NCBI GenBank assembly: GCA_963978905.1
Contig: OZ022257.1
Coordinates: 23,327,274-23,391,273, forward strand
Source of the DNA: Trichostrongylus colubriformis
Taxonomy: Eukaryota; Nematoda; Chromadorea; Rhabditida; Trichostrongylidae
DNA: 64,000 bases
Direction of reading: 5' to 3'
Shown: one piece after another, positions 23,461-52,450 of the stretch
How the letters are laid out: each line of letters opens with the position of its first letter
Numbering within the stretch: position 1 is the stretch's first letter
Translations under genes and position numbers: made by a program
Notes under the pieces: model-generated
Database searches by the model: none
What the model was told of the DNA's origin: nothing
Seen by the model: only the letters and a program-made list of their open reading frames with translations

Positions 23461-26131
23461 GATGTCAAAAGAAAACAAAATATCTCACTCAAACTACTGA
23501 AACGCATCTACAATCAGGAAGAAGCTTCCCCACCAAAGGCTCATGTACTGGTCTTAATTGTGCAGGTATTTCAATAGAGGGGCAAGCGTCAAAATTGGTT
23601 GATTACAAAACCCGCTCAAAACTTGTTCCAAGAGGTAGTTTCACCTCAAGATTCAAGAGGTAGTTTCACAACCAATTTATATCACATTCATGGAGACCAT
23701 CACAAGCATGGTAAACCTTTTCATGCTTTTATCTTTTATCCTGAGCAAAAATTGCGGCATGGATGATTGTGGCCCTGAAGAAGGCTGGTTAGTGATGTTG
23801 GGTAAGTGATGTCAATCGCATATTTCCAAATCGTCCTAGCACGGGCAGAACTGCGCGACTTGTTCGAAAAAAACGATTGAAATCGCGGCGCCAAAAAATT
23901 CCTGATGTAGTCAGAGTACCTCTTCGTGTTCAACCCATACTTTTCCTTGGGCACCATTTTAATTTTTGCCACGGGAACTCAATCGTCTCTGTGCATGCAC
24001 CAGTTTGAGGATCGACGAACTTGAGCATGTGAGATGACCTCAACAGCCGCGAGTATGAGCGAACGAATGAACGTGCAAATCAGACTCGTGAGGGTTACGG
24101 CATCGCGTCGTCTCACCAGAATAATGAAGCTCGGCCACTCCCTCGTTCGATTCCGCCAAATAAGCGGTCCTTTCGAAGAACAAGCCTACCACGATTGTAT
24201 TTTGCGTGTTACATTTGTTTCGTCGACCTCTACTGTAATCCCAGATGCGCCAATAATGGAAGGATGTCTTTTGTAGTGCATGGAGCAGAATTCAATGAAG
24301 CTGAATTGCTTCTTCCAGTGAGTTAGTGCCTTTGTATTTAAGTTAAACTCCTGATTTTCGGTCCTGAATGAACTGAATTCACGCAAATGGAAATAGGCGA
24401 GCGCAAACACAGTGGACTTTGGTGGTTTCGACGAGGTGAAGAAACTGAAATGGACGGCTTCGCTCTTCCATTCGTTTTGCAGGCGCGCTTGCGACAAATC
24501 CAAAGGTCACCCTGAGGACGAATCTTCATGGAGCTATAATACTTTGGGCTCGTTGGAGAAATTTTGTAGAACTAGGCTACGTAGCCAGGCACGAAACTGG
24601 TTCTTGTCTAGGCTCAACTTCTCGGCCTAATTGTGCCAATTCAACTCAGTTCATTTTGTGAGACGGTTGCGATGATGAATAGCGTTCACAGGCATAAGGT
24701 CTATTCGACTTAGTACGTCCGATGACGTCATATATGGAACTTTCCGAATATGATCGCATCTTGTGGGAAAATGTACGCTTAAGGTGACGTCATGTGGGGA
24801 CGCTAACAAAGCGCGAGAATATTCAACAAAATATGGATTTACCTGCCACAAAGGATTGCTGATTATGTTCCTCATGCAAAATAGATGTGATATTCCCACT
24901 CAGAAGGTCAAATTATCTATTGGAGGAACTCAGGAGGAAACTATTCCTGGGACAAATTTTGAGCGACTTTGATCATGCACCTCATTTTAGCGCCAGGCGG
25001 TTTCCCGGCAAACAAATGTCATATTCGTGTTAAATGGGTCGAATCAACCCTCGATAGAATTTCGCAGCCAAATCAAAAGGTTCTCCAAGAATCACCTCCT
25101 CGCGGCCTATCTCTGGGCAACGTCAACAAAACGCGCAACGGCGGCTTTCACTGCCTCAACATTAACAGCCCCCTGTCAGCAGCTATGCTGCTCATTCTCT
25201 ATTACGAAACTTACGAAATTCATCAAGTTCCTCGTTTTTCTCGCATTCCTTTTTCTGCCCCATTTTCTAGGCGCCCTCTTCGAATTGCAACCGTCTTTCC
25301 TTCCACAAGTCCACACTCATAAACGTGATGCTTTTCAGGTAGGCGGACTGCTAGATGCTCGATCAAGAACTGGCGAACGCCGCCGAAGATTCCTGTGGAA
25401 TCTGGTCTAGAAGGCCCGGTCAAAGATGAACAACAAAGATAAGCTCAAGGTTAAGCCGCGTCACGAAGAGAACACATGCCCTTGAACCAACCCTTGTTTT
25501 GGGCCTGGACGAGAGTCAAGAAATGCAGTAATGCATCGAAAGGTGATTCGAACGGCAGGGAGGATGTTCAAAATTCGGCTCCCCCCCTGATAGGGCTTCT
25601 GCATTCTCTGGGCTTTCACTATTCTATAGTAACCTATTTGTGCTGCATGATGACTGTTGCACGGTTTTTATCTCTACTTGATTACCGTTCCCTGTTGTCA
25701 AGAAGTTCTCATTCTGGCACGGCACTGGCACAGCACCGCTTTGTAACAATAGTCTCGACTAAATAAATAAATAAGACTGAGAACAAGTGAATGCCTGCAA
25801 CTTCCGTCTCTAGTGCATCAATATAACCCCATTTACAAGTTTCAGAAATTAATATGCCTGGAGCCGTCGGCAATTTTAGCATACGAGCCAGGCGTTTTCG
25901 TGCGGATATTCTACTTCGGACGCACAATTGCACATAGGGTCAAAATATTATCCGTGATGAGGTCTCGAACTAACTTCGAGACATTGGGATGGGATGTGTA
26001 TAAGGTTACTCTTTTACTGTTCAAACGAACATCTACTGGCTTCTATAAATTGCAATGGGACATGTGCGAGATGGACACCTTTTACGTGAACTGTACCTCG
26101 CAACACTAAACAGTTGCAGAAATAGCACATA
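23461..26131. other. No gene recognised
   Basis: Overlapping ORFs at 24.97-25.42 kb (up to 127 codons) have no motif that I recognise. The minus strand there carries broken alanine-rich stretches (AVNVEAVKAAVARFVDVAQR), perhaps a decayed coding sequence of unknown type. Confidence 0.4.
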
Positions 26132-27669
26132 CAGTGCTCTGCAAAATGATACAGCCACCTATAAAAAACTGTTCGCAGAGTGATTCAAAAAAGTCTCTAA
26201 GTAAAAGATGTGGCCAGTGTGGACGCGCATTCGCGCATCAACATCAAATTGTAGTTGGAAAGCATAGAAAAATTTCCTCTTTATTTGTTGTGGAAATGTC
26301 GTTTTCCTGTTCTGCAAAATGGTACAGCCACAAAACAGACTGAAGTATCGAACAAGAAGAAAACAACAAAAGGAGGCAAATGCTAATTTTACAAGCAGCT
26401 GGACCTCCTCCATTTTTAATATACAAAAATTTTGACTATCTAGGCCCATATGACTTTTTTCAGAATGTTTTTAGTCCACTTGGTGCCATGATTCGATGGA
26501 GGCCTTTTAAACTCTCTAACTCTTTCGAAATGGCTTCCCTCCACGCAACTCCTTTTCAGCATGAGACTCCAACGAATTCTCCATCTGATAAAGGTCGGGC
26601 CCGCTCGTTGTCCAGGTTAGAAGGTCCGTTCGTTGACGGCTTCACGATGATGAAGTGCTCCGGTTGACAGAAAATGGCCCATTAACTTGCACAAAGACAA
26701 GGTTTTGGTGCAGATTTCAACGCGCACGACGAGAGAAGGGTACGATGCATGAAGATCCGGTGATCGGATGGCTTATCCTTCCGAGAACGAAACTAAAATC
26801 CCGAAGATTTCTGATCCCCACGCCATCACACCTCCTCCTTTGAAGATCTTTTGAAAACCGAAGCCTGTCCCTTATGTCATGGTGCCGGTAGTCGCCCGGT
26901 CAGTCATATTTGAGTTTTTTGTCATAAGGAAGGACAACATGGAGAAAAAACAGTAAGGGAAAGGTGTGCAAACTTTTAAACGTATCAAGCACCTCAATCC
27001 AATCTGCTCCCATCCATCCCTTGGCGAAACCGACCCTGTCACGATATTCTGGGGTCCTATACACTGCCCTTCTCAATTCTTGCCTAGAAATGGATTTGCA
27101 CCTCTTCAGGTTCCTACAAACAGCCTTTGTTGACATCTTAAGCACCAGCGACGATCATGTTCCCGAGGGCGACCTAGGAAAGCTTGGCTCATCTTTTGAA
27201 ATGCTGCGCTTGTCTCTATCTAAAGGCGTAGCAAGACCTTCAGTAGTCCTTCTGGTTTTATACCCTGTAGAATCCCATTGAAAATTAATGAGTGTGCAAA
27301 GCCGTCTCCATTTTCGCGCGATCTGTCATTTGGCAGTCTGCAGGCCTTATTTTGAGAAAAAAATGATCTTTCTTCAGGTCAGATAGCAGTTCTCTTTTTG
27401 TCATTACCTGACAATACAGCTTCAGCAAGTTGATGTCAAAAGCGACGAGAAAATCCAAAGTGGCTGTATCATTTTGCAGATTTGGAAAAGCGACATTTTC
27501 AAAACAAATGAAGAGAAAGTTCTTCTGGTATTCCAACTACAAATTGATGTTGATGCGCGAATACGCGTCCACACTGGCTACATCTTTACTCAGAGACTTT
27601 TTTCGAATCACTCTGCAAACACAGTTTTTGGACAATTTATGGGTGGCTGTATCATTTTGCAGAGCACTG
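26132..27669 (-). mobile_element. Degenerate Tc1-like transposon with about 205-bp TIRs
   Basis: A 1538-bp element with TIRs beginning CAGTGCTCTGCAAAATGATA, flanked by TA (26130-26131 and 27670-27671). On the minus strand, fragments of Tc1-type transposase can be read: RQELRRAVYRTPEYRDRVGF followed by AKGWMGADWIEV, and further on KGGGVMAWGS. Stops and shifts are everywhere, so it is a fossil. The same family occurs at 58.5-61.4 kb and as a fragment at 32.6 kb. Confidence 0.8.
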
Positions 27670-27671
27670 TA

Positions 27672-29547
27672 TTTCCTAGCATCGGCCAGCGACTTCTTTT
27701 CGCTGAATACGCTAGAGTGTGGCAATGACCGCCCAATTTCGTAAAATTGGATCAGAACTTCGATTGGGCTGGAGGTTGTTCCTCAAGGTAATTCGACCCC
27801 AGGAGCATGAGGAGATATCACACGAGCTTTGCTACCAATTTACTGGTTCCCTTGTTATGTGCGCTGGCAGGCGCAAACAGATCGGTCGTCAAATACGCGA
27901 AAAGCGAGAACTAGGGGTACCCTGGCAGACTAAAACTGATTTCGCACGCAGTGCGGCCACACATGTATACAAAAAGACGGAGTTTGGGGAAAGCACAAGG
28001 ATTTATCTTCAGTGTGGATTGAGCATCAACCATTTTGTGGCACTCCCAAAATCACTCAGCTTAACTTGACACCGATTTTTCTGCTTCATGTGCGAGTCTA
28101 TCTGAGTACTGTGTGTGAGTAAGATGCAAAAACCGTTTTAGAGAAGTCCGCTATACCCCGATATGCATTCCTCGTTAAGATCCGAAAAATCCTGAGGGAT
28201 GATTATGACATCCTTTCCTTGAAACGATTGTTCCTCTAAGAACCATTCGAGAACGAATAATGTGATAGCCTTGAGTAAAAGGACTTGGACACCGTGGAGG
28301 TTCGCATAAAGTAGAGCAGCGCGTCAGTACTTGATTTTGTACACTTTTTCTAAAGCTCATCTGTGGACGCGGAGGTTGGTGTCATAGCGAGGAATAGTCA
28401 GTTCTGCCTGTTCACCTAACCAAATATATTACCGGTGAGGAAGTCTGTTTTCATAATAGGTCCACTGCTAGGTAGCAAAGTGTTTCGCGGAACTGACAAA
28501 GTTGTGACATGCTACGAAAAACAGTCCTTCCCTTTTCTCTGATGGCGTGCAGCGGGCACGTTTTTTCATCTCGGTAATTTATGATCTCACATTGTTTTCT
28601 GACTTGCGTCATCAGATCGTAAGTACTCGCTTCCGATGCAGGTACTGTGCATACCAATAGTAGAGAACGCCATGTCAATGCTTCTTTGTTCGGCAGCCTA
28701 CTTTGAAGCAATTCTACCCAACTTTGCTGTGATGGGAACTGTCTCAGGCACATGGAAATGACGCTTACCTTCATCACTTTATTGCTATTCGGTAAATCAT
28801 GATACCCACGAATAGCTCTCACACTCTCGCAGGTACTGTGTATAGGTAAAATGGACATCCAGGCTATTTCAAAGTGGACTTTGAGACCATTTGTCAGAGG
28901 CGATTTGGACAGATCTCATGAACGTCCTAATCTTCAACCAAAAATAAGCTTTTGGCTGATCAAAAGCAGGGCACCAACTGCACTATAAAGAACGCATTCC
29001 TGGGTACCCTGTAGGTATTAATCGACCGATCTCAGCAGAATCTTGGAATCTATTCTTTGAATTTGAACGAGTCTCAAAGCAAGCGGGTGATGGTTCCTGG
29101 TCAGCAACTCACTCCCAATGCACTGCCTGGCATCGGCCACATAGTTTTGCCACCTGCCGCCTTGAGGTCCTTGAAGCAATCGTTCATGGAGAAACTAGTT
29201 TCTTTGTTACCCTCACGTTTATGTCGTGTTCGCCCAGTAAAGGCCGAATGAAAGCTTCACGCAAAAGTGAGAATTTGGCTGAGTTACAGCTCCCCAAATT
29301 CTTGGCTGGGTGGGCGGAGCCTTCGTGTGAAAGCCTCATCCCGTCGTCGGCCGCGGATGTGAACGGAGAGGGTGACTGTTTAGGTAACTTTCCGTTCCTA
29401 CAACGCATCCTCGATCGCGGTGGACGACGGGGTGAGCACTTTCTCAGAGGGCTCCCCCCCATTCGGCCGAGACTTTGTGGTGCTGTATCCCAGCCGAGTC
29501 CACGTTTTTCGCGCGAAACTTTGCATGCGGTCCAGGCGAGTACAACT
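27672..29547. other. No gene recognised; one unassigned ORF
   Basis: A 135-codon minus-strand ORF at 28858-28451 (MSILPIHSTCESVRAIRGYH ...) is the only sizeable frame. It has no recognisable motif and no start or splice context that supports it. Confidence 0.4.
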
Positions 29548-29549
29548 TA

Positions 29550-30303
29550 AAGGCACCGGGAGGGGGCCAAGGGCGGAATAACGTTTACAAAAACAATGGC
29601 GTCTGAAAACATACATATGGGTTCGGTAGATACAATGTGTAACGAAACCGGCGTTGAAAAACGCGCCATAGGGCGCTACTTGCCCCCAGGGCGCGCTTCC
29701 GTCCGAACTGCAAGCTTCCATGGCCGAGCCACGCTTCGTTCACTTAAAAGCTTGTCTTCGGTCTAATGTAACCTTATTTTTGAATTATTTCCTCTTTAGA
29801 CTGTTTTATAGTGACATACTTTACTTGTTTACTTATGGATCTTCTTAATTGTGCATTTCTATTCCTGAAAATCTCAGAAGGGTCAAATGAAGTCGGGGGG
29901 AGACGCAACTTTGCGTCGACGTCGAAGCTCCTTTCCCTTACTAGGCTTAGGCTAAAATTGATATCTCCTCCTCCCACATTAAAAAGCATCTGTCAAAGCA
30001 TAGGTCTCATCTGCTTTAGCCTAACCCTAGGAAGGGAAAGAAGCTTTGACGTGGGTGAAAATTTTATTTTGCGTCTCCCCTCCCCTTCCCCCGACTTTAT
30101 TTGACCCGTAAGTACATCTAGAAACAATATAAGAAAGGACAAAGTAAAAACTAAAAGGAAAAAACAAATCTATAATAGAACCATCTTCTTTTGGCACCAT
30201 GCCAAGGCGTCAAATTGGCGAGTTTGTGCAATGGCGGCCACTCAAATTCGTCCACACTACGTCTGTTCTACAGTAAGCCAAAATTACCCCCTCCTGGTGT
30301 CTT
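29550..30303. mobile_element. 754-bp MITE with internal foldback (copy B, inverted)
   Basis: The reverse complement of the element at 1.5-2.3 kb along its whole length, with TA at 29548-29549 and 30304-30305. The internal foldback is preserved. The G run of copy A is a shorter mixed C/T tract here. Both copies keep full-length ends, so they are independent insertions and not one rearranged copy. Confidence 0.87.
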
Positions 30304-30776
30304 TAGATATATGGCTAACATAAAAACTTATTTTTTCGTGAACGATTCCTTTAGCGAGAGTGGTCCCTCCTTGAAAGACTGATGGAATTTATAAATCACG
30401 AAGGGAAAGCATGGAAAGGAAAGGCGGCATCAGTTTATATTGATTGATGTTCCTAGCGCAATAAAAATGATTCTATTAAAAAAGGCCGCAAGTATAACAG
30501 ATCCCGTGAACCTCATGAACTCCACCCGAATTTGCGAATTAATGTGAAGGTACTGAAGTAATAACAATCACAAGGAACCAAACATCCATGCTTGAATACC
30601 GCGGGCGAGCCGTGCATAAAATGCTCCACAGAGAGGAAGGAGTGGACCTTGTTCATTGCTACCATAGTAGGGCAGCGTGCAATATATAACCATAAGAACG
30701 TGTCTGGAAACTTGGACTTGGAGGCGACTGGTCAGACTTTTCCTTGTAAGACGCAGTTGCAGGTGATACTCTTGTA

Positions 30777-31669
30777 TTAGGTTGTCCCAAAAGTCTTGTA
30801 GGGTTTTTCCAAAAAAATCAATAACTCTTACTTCGAGGCAGGTGTAGGCGACTCAGGAATATGGTAGAACGTTCTCTAAGCTTCCTAGAAAAATATATAT
30901 TGGCCCACCAGATCCCATAGAGAGAGAGCTACGATGCCCGTTGTCGATACCCACCCCAACTCGCAGTGTCATCTACTATGAACGGTCTTGCGGCACCAAA
31001 ACGACGGAAGCTTGCCACTCCATCAGCGCTGCATTGTGCAGGGGATGTGTGAGCTACGAGACCATGCGCGGCTGGTACATCAGCTTCAGCAACGGCGAGA
31101 TTGACATGGAAGACAAACCACGCTCAGGACTGTGCTACTTCTGCGACGCTGAAGGATTGCTTTTCCATGAGGTGCTGGTACAAGGCGAGACAGTCATCGC
31201 TACCATACGCAACCACCAGCTCCAGCAGCTCTCCGTCGCTGTTCGAGAAAAGCTCCAAAAAAGGTCCGCGGTCAAGGTCCCCGGTCACCCTCCCATGACG
31301 ACGCCCCCTCCCATTTCACGAAAAGTACCTAGGCCTAGCTACACGAGCTTGGCTGGGATGTCCTGCCCTACAGGCCATACTCTCCAGACATTGCCCTTTC
31401 TGACTATCACCTTATCCATCCTCTTGAATCCTTCCTGGCCAAGGGAAAATTCGCTGACTATGACTTGCTTGCAAAGGCGATCGCTGACTTCATCGACTCC
31501 CAGAACCCAGAGTTCCGGGAGGAGGAAATCAACGATTTACCTATGAGGTGACAGAATGTTATCGGTAACAATGGTGAATACGTTGTTGCCTAATTGTTGT
31601 TTGTTGGAAGAAAAAATAATAAAAAATGGTGGTCGAGAAAAATCCTACAAGACTTTTGGGACAACCTAA
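30777..31669 (+). mobile_element. Second mariner subfamily, internally deleted
   Basis: An 893-bp element with TIRs TTAGGTTGTCCCAAAAGTCT, left TA at 30775-30776 and right TA at 31670-31671. The transposase frame beginning at 30941 keeps an N-terminal helix-turn-helix-like part (YETMRGWYISFSNGE, MEDKPRSG). It then jumps to HDDAPSHFT and, in another frame, YRPYSPDIALSDYHL and NDLPMR. About 140 residues including the first catalytic Asp are missing. It is inactive, although the ends are well preserved. Confidence 0.9.
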
Positions 31670-31671
31670 TA

Positions 31672-32537
31672 TAGGGTCCGCCAATAAGCGCGCTCTATCT
31701 TTGACAGCTCATGGCGGCCACGTTGTTTGTCGTAGAGTTGTCAAATCTAGTTGTTATTATTCAGTGTATCTTCACAAATCACCATGAACGAGGAACGTGT
31801 GCAAACCATTAAAACTTATTACGAAAATCACTCATCGGTCGAGCAACGTTTCGCGCGCTCCACCGATTGCAGAATTGCCGTTATTGGGCCGAGAACAATT
31901 CACAGGAGGTCCAACAGGTCGCAATGCTCCCAGCAAAGGTAACTGTTTGGTGGGGATATTGGGCCGGAGGCATCATCGCTTCGAGAACGACGATGGTGTG
32001 GCCATCACAGTAAACGGCGAACGATACAGATCCATGATAACGAACTTTTTCTGGCATGAAATCGACAATATGGATGTCGAGGATATGTGGTTTCAGCAGG
32101 ACGGCGCTACGAGCCACAGAGCGAGCGCCACAATGGATCTTCTGCACGAGCGCTTCGGAGGAAAGGTTATCTCGCGCAGAGACGACATCAACTGGCCAAG
32201 GAGATCGTGCGATTTAACCCCACCAGACCATTCCTTGTGGGTTTTTTTTAAAACGCAGGTCTACGCAAATTAACCACAAAACACTGTTGACCTTAAAGTC
32301 ATCATATGCCACCCCATTGATGAGATTCAGCTTGATTTGTGCGCCAGAGTCATTGAAAATTGGACTTCTCGTATGCGCGCCACCAAGCGAAGCCTAGGTG
32401 ACCATTTGAACGATGTCATTTTCCATACATAATGCCTTCGAATACTCTTTCAAACAAAAAACAAATTACATTTACACCTTTCCCACAACTTGTTTTATTT
32501 CATTTTGAAGATCGAGCGCGCTTATTGGCGGACCCTA
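31672..32537 (+). mobile_element. TA-flanked element with DD41D-type transposase remnant
   Basis: An 866-bp element with TIRs TAGGGTCCGCCAATAAGCGC, flanked by TA (31670-31671 shared with the preceding mariner; 32538-32539). The transposase starts MNEERVQTIKTYYENHSSVE, then a deletion and frameshifts, then VNGERYRSMITNFF, WFQQDGATSHRA and NWPRRSCDLTPPDHSLW. Between the Asp in QQDGAT and the Asp in TPPD there are 41 residues, which fits the DD41D (rosa-like) group of the IS630-Tc1-mariner superfamily. The region of the first catalytic Asp is deleted. Family placement is inference from this spacing. Confidence 0.82.
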
Positions 32538-32624
32538 TACATGGTCATCATACACCCACATTTAAGCTTCCTATAGCTCCGATCAGAAAATAAATAGGAA
32601 AACTCCGACTGACAAGTTCAGCCA

Positions 32625-32743
32625 ATGTCGCCACGCATTGGCACATCAACATGAAATTCCAACCACAAAGCAATCAAGAATTTCGTTTCATTTGGCTAGA
32701 AATGCCCGCCCGCGTTTCTATTATGCAAGATGATACAGCCACC
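32625..32743. mobile_element. Fragment of the Tc1-like TIR family
   Basis: Matches the inner part of the long TIR of the element at 26.1 kb: the GCGCATTNGCGCATCAACAT-like stretch, then GCAARATGRTACAGCCACC. Only this arm is present. Confidence 0.55.
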
Positions 32744-35186
32744 CCACGTTTTCGCATCGCTTTTGATTTCCTCTAGCTGAAGGTATTCTGCTCCTGTAGC
32801 TCCTGTAGTATCTTTCTTTCCAGAAAATGGCAAAAGAGAAGTTGCTCTTGAAGACAGCATTAGGGGAATTTGGACGAAAAGTAGAAGAAATAGTGCACAT
32901 GAAAGTCGAGATGCCTAGTAACAGGAATGTGGAGAAAAACGGATGGAAATGGTCAAAAACCCGAGAAATAGAACCTCCTTCCCATCGTTGATTCTCGACG
33001 CGGACGACCTGTCTGTCAAGAGGGGAGCAGTCTGATCTAGTTTTCCATTGGCATGTTGCCAAGTAAACACAGGGGAATGTTTGGAAATACGACAACATCT
33101 TTTTTTGAGTGATTTTAAAGCTAAAACTGCGAAAGCGCGCCGCAAAACCTTCGATCCTGCCGCATCTCCTTGGCCGCTCCCACCCCAGTCAATCCGTAAT
33201 TACATCATCGGGAGGCGGGACCGCTTTGTCCAAGAGGCGGAACCGCTGCATGGTTGCGGCGTTTTGCAGGGTTTCTACAGCTCGGAGGGGCGCTTTTTCA
33301 CCGGGATTTCGCCACAGATAGCCTACTTCTTAGGTCCAGGACTACCATGTGAGTGAATTTTTGTAAGGATTTCTCCATTACCGCATTACCCCTAATGCTG
33401 TATTTAACTCAAAGAAAGAATAATCCATCTCAAAAAGCAAAGGACGATTGTCCGGAAGTCAGTTCGCACAAAGATTTCGATGCCTACCCGCACTACTCGT
33501 GATTTCTGCAAGGATTTTTCAGTGAATGAAACAAAGATAGTGATGGAACCTTGCTTCACTTCCCGATGAAGATATGCTCAATCTTCAAGGAGAGGGATCA
33601 TATTCTGCTGAGACATGCTCGGAAATAAAGATCTTTGCTGAGACCTAATGTATTAACGAAAGCTATTCATCGGGTACTGTGGAAAAGCAAGTTTGTTCTC
33701 CAGTTGAAATTTATAAGGGTGGCGTGCGAGCCCCGACCACTGTTCAAGGAGGTCAGATTACCAGTGTTGTGTGGAGGGTAATTCACCATGGAAGCGACGA
33801 AGGTAACATTCTTGTAGGATTAAAACAATGTATTATGGATTGTTACCGTAACTAGCTTTCTTCTCATCATAGATCGTTTCTGCTTTTAGTTAGAAATAGT
33901 ATTTGATGAAAAAAGCCATAATTTCATTATTTAAGTCACAAATATCCAACTTTACTACATATTCAACTTCACAAATATCTGCTTTTATTTTTTTTACCCT
34001 TATCTTTGACATAAATAGACCAGCTATACGTAGCCAAGATGTTGAAACTGATAGTAAATCAATCGCCATGTGTAGTCAACCCACTCATGGGAGACCTGAC
34101 CCCATACTAATCCCCGGTACACTTGCAACACACCCATCTGGCAGCACCTTCAGGTAGTTTCAGACAGAAAGCTATGGTCGCAATATGAGATATTCGAGTT
34201 ATGGTGCCGCAACCATAAACTGCGCCGAACTGGTGATTTGCATAGTGTCACGTAGTTTGTCACTAGTGTTTATCTCGGACAAATTCAGTGTTAATTACGT
34301 GTTCGGGTTTTTCCCTTCGCAACGGACTCTCTCTCGAGTCATGTAATACTTCGCCATGGAAAAATTTGGTGGGCAGCTTTCATTGCGCAGTGCTGATGTA
34401 GAGGTAAAGAGGATGAAATTCCACGAAAATGTTGCAATTATCGATCTAAGTTGAGGTTACTTGCAAAAGATGCGTTCTTTGAGACGGATTGAGTTCGAAT
34501 TCAAGGATCCTTTAGGCAGCAGTTGAGGTACGTTTGCCCATAATAGTCAGTGTAATCTGTATTGCAGCTGCGCTGCACCTTTTCAGGTTATCAGTATTTC
34601 TTTTTCAAAATCGATCACAGAGAGTATCGAAAAGAAACACAGGACAACTGCAGGGGAGTCCATTCCTTGAATTGGTCTGGCGACCACGGTGGGAAATACT
34701 GGCCCCTATTTAATGAATGTAATATGCATGTACACATGTGTATCATAAGCTCTACTTTTCGCAAGCGATTACATCAGTTCGCCTGAAATGAGACACGTTT
34801 CCCAATTCGATTGTACAAGTGGGTGAAATATGAACGGGAACGCCAGATGTTAAAGAAGAGAGTGGGTAGCCCTATTAACGCTCAAATGCACACCCTAAGC
34901 CTTTTCACAAGGTCCTACACGCGTTTGGTACCCCAAATTCTTCAGGCTAACTTCTCCACAAGTGGGCACCTGTTGTACCACTGATGGCTCCAGAAGTTAC
35001 AGACTGCGTGGGCCGATCGATGCACAAATAATGGGTCCACGCATGGTTAAAAGTCTACGGGTAGAACCACACCAAATTTATTGGCAACCAAAATGAAGTT
35101 AATGCCCATTTGACTAGTGTATGAAAGATTAAACGTAACGGAATTTTCATGTACCAGAATTCAAGACTTGCACTGATATTTCATTA
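32744..35186. other. No gene recognised
   Basis: Open frames at 33.0-33.4 kb (102 and 70 codons) overlap each other and match nothing I know. Confidence 0.45.
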
Positions 35187-35188
35187 TA

Positions 35189-36085
35189 TTAGGTTGATTC
35201 ATAATAAATCGGACAAATGGTAGTGATGATTTCTAGAGATCATAACTCAGTAACGAATTAACGAAAATGGACGCGCGAGGTACCGTTGGAATGAGTATGA
35301 AAAGCTCTTCAAAGTACCGCAAAATAATCACTCCAAAGTAAATTCATTCCGCCACAATGCCGCACGATTTCAAGCGGTCCAGAGACCACATCCGCAACGT
35401 CATACTATTTATATCGCTATCTGACCAGGAACCCGCGGATATCGGCAGACGTCTGATAGGTCCACAAGGAGCATGCCCCCGGCAGAAGTACACTGTAGTT
35501 GTAGCATTCGAAGTTTGCGTCAGGCGACTATTCCATCGAAGACGAAAACCGCGGCTGGTGGAGCGTACACGGCGTAGAGTACTGGGAGCTGCTCGATGAA
35601 GGTACCACAGTATCCGCCGACGTCTACGTTCGTCAATTACGAGAATTGAAGGCCAATGTCCAAAGTTCGCTACGGCGGCGGTCACATGTCTACTTCCAGC
35701 ACGACAACGTGTCTACTTCCACAGACCGCACTTCGCAAGATCGACCAAGGCCGAGCTGCTGTCGTACAGTTGGACCGTACTTCTATACCCACCGTACTCC
35801 CCAGACCTGGCCCCTTCAGATTTCCACCTTTTCTCCCACAGCCAACGCCACCTGGACGGCCAAGACTTCAAAACTCGCGACGAGGTCAAGGCGGCACTCG
35901 GCAACTTCTTCGAGCTCCAGCTTCCGGCCTTCTGGAGCAAGGGCATCCATGATCTGCCTATACCGTGGCAGAAGGTCATCGAGAAAGATGGAGTATATTT
36001 CAAGTGAATCCCTGTTGTCGTAAAAAAGTTGTACGACAATGATTAAAATTGGTCAATTTGTCCGATTTATTATGAATCAACCTAA
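35189..36085 (+). mobile_element. mariner element, internally deleted (copy 2)
   Basis: An 897-bp near-identical copy of the element at 10.3 kb, with the same TIRs, flanked by TA (35187-35188 and 36086-36087). It keeps bases lost in copy 1 (VSADVYVRQLRELKA is readable) but shares the same 12-13 nt duplication after FQHDN that breaks the frame. It ends 170 bp beyond the snrp-200 stop codon, in the opposite orientation to that gene. Its TIR contributes an AATAAA on the minus strand (36066-36071). Confidence 0.93.
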
Positions 36086-36255
36086 TACAAATGGCTGCGT
36101 ACGTACCGCAATGTGAATGACCCAAAAAAGAAAAACTTTATGATAAAAACATTTTAGCAACCAAACGATCACACTTGCAACAAATAAAATGGTGTGAGGG
36201 AGATCCAGGATATCATGATCTGCTTCACGCAAGCAAACACGTCTCAGTCCCGTAA

Positions 36256-52450
<16,195 letters not shown>

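Noticed and set aside
24969..25410. Overlapping plus-strand ORFs of 117 and 127 codons
   Set aside because: Two frames overlap over the same DNA without motifs; compositional openness is the simpler reading.
28451..28858. 135-codon minus-strand ORF as a possible gene
   Set aside because: No recognisable family, no splice partners and no start context; a frame of this length is expected by chance in this much sequence.
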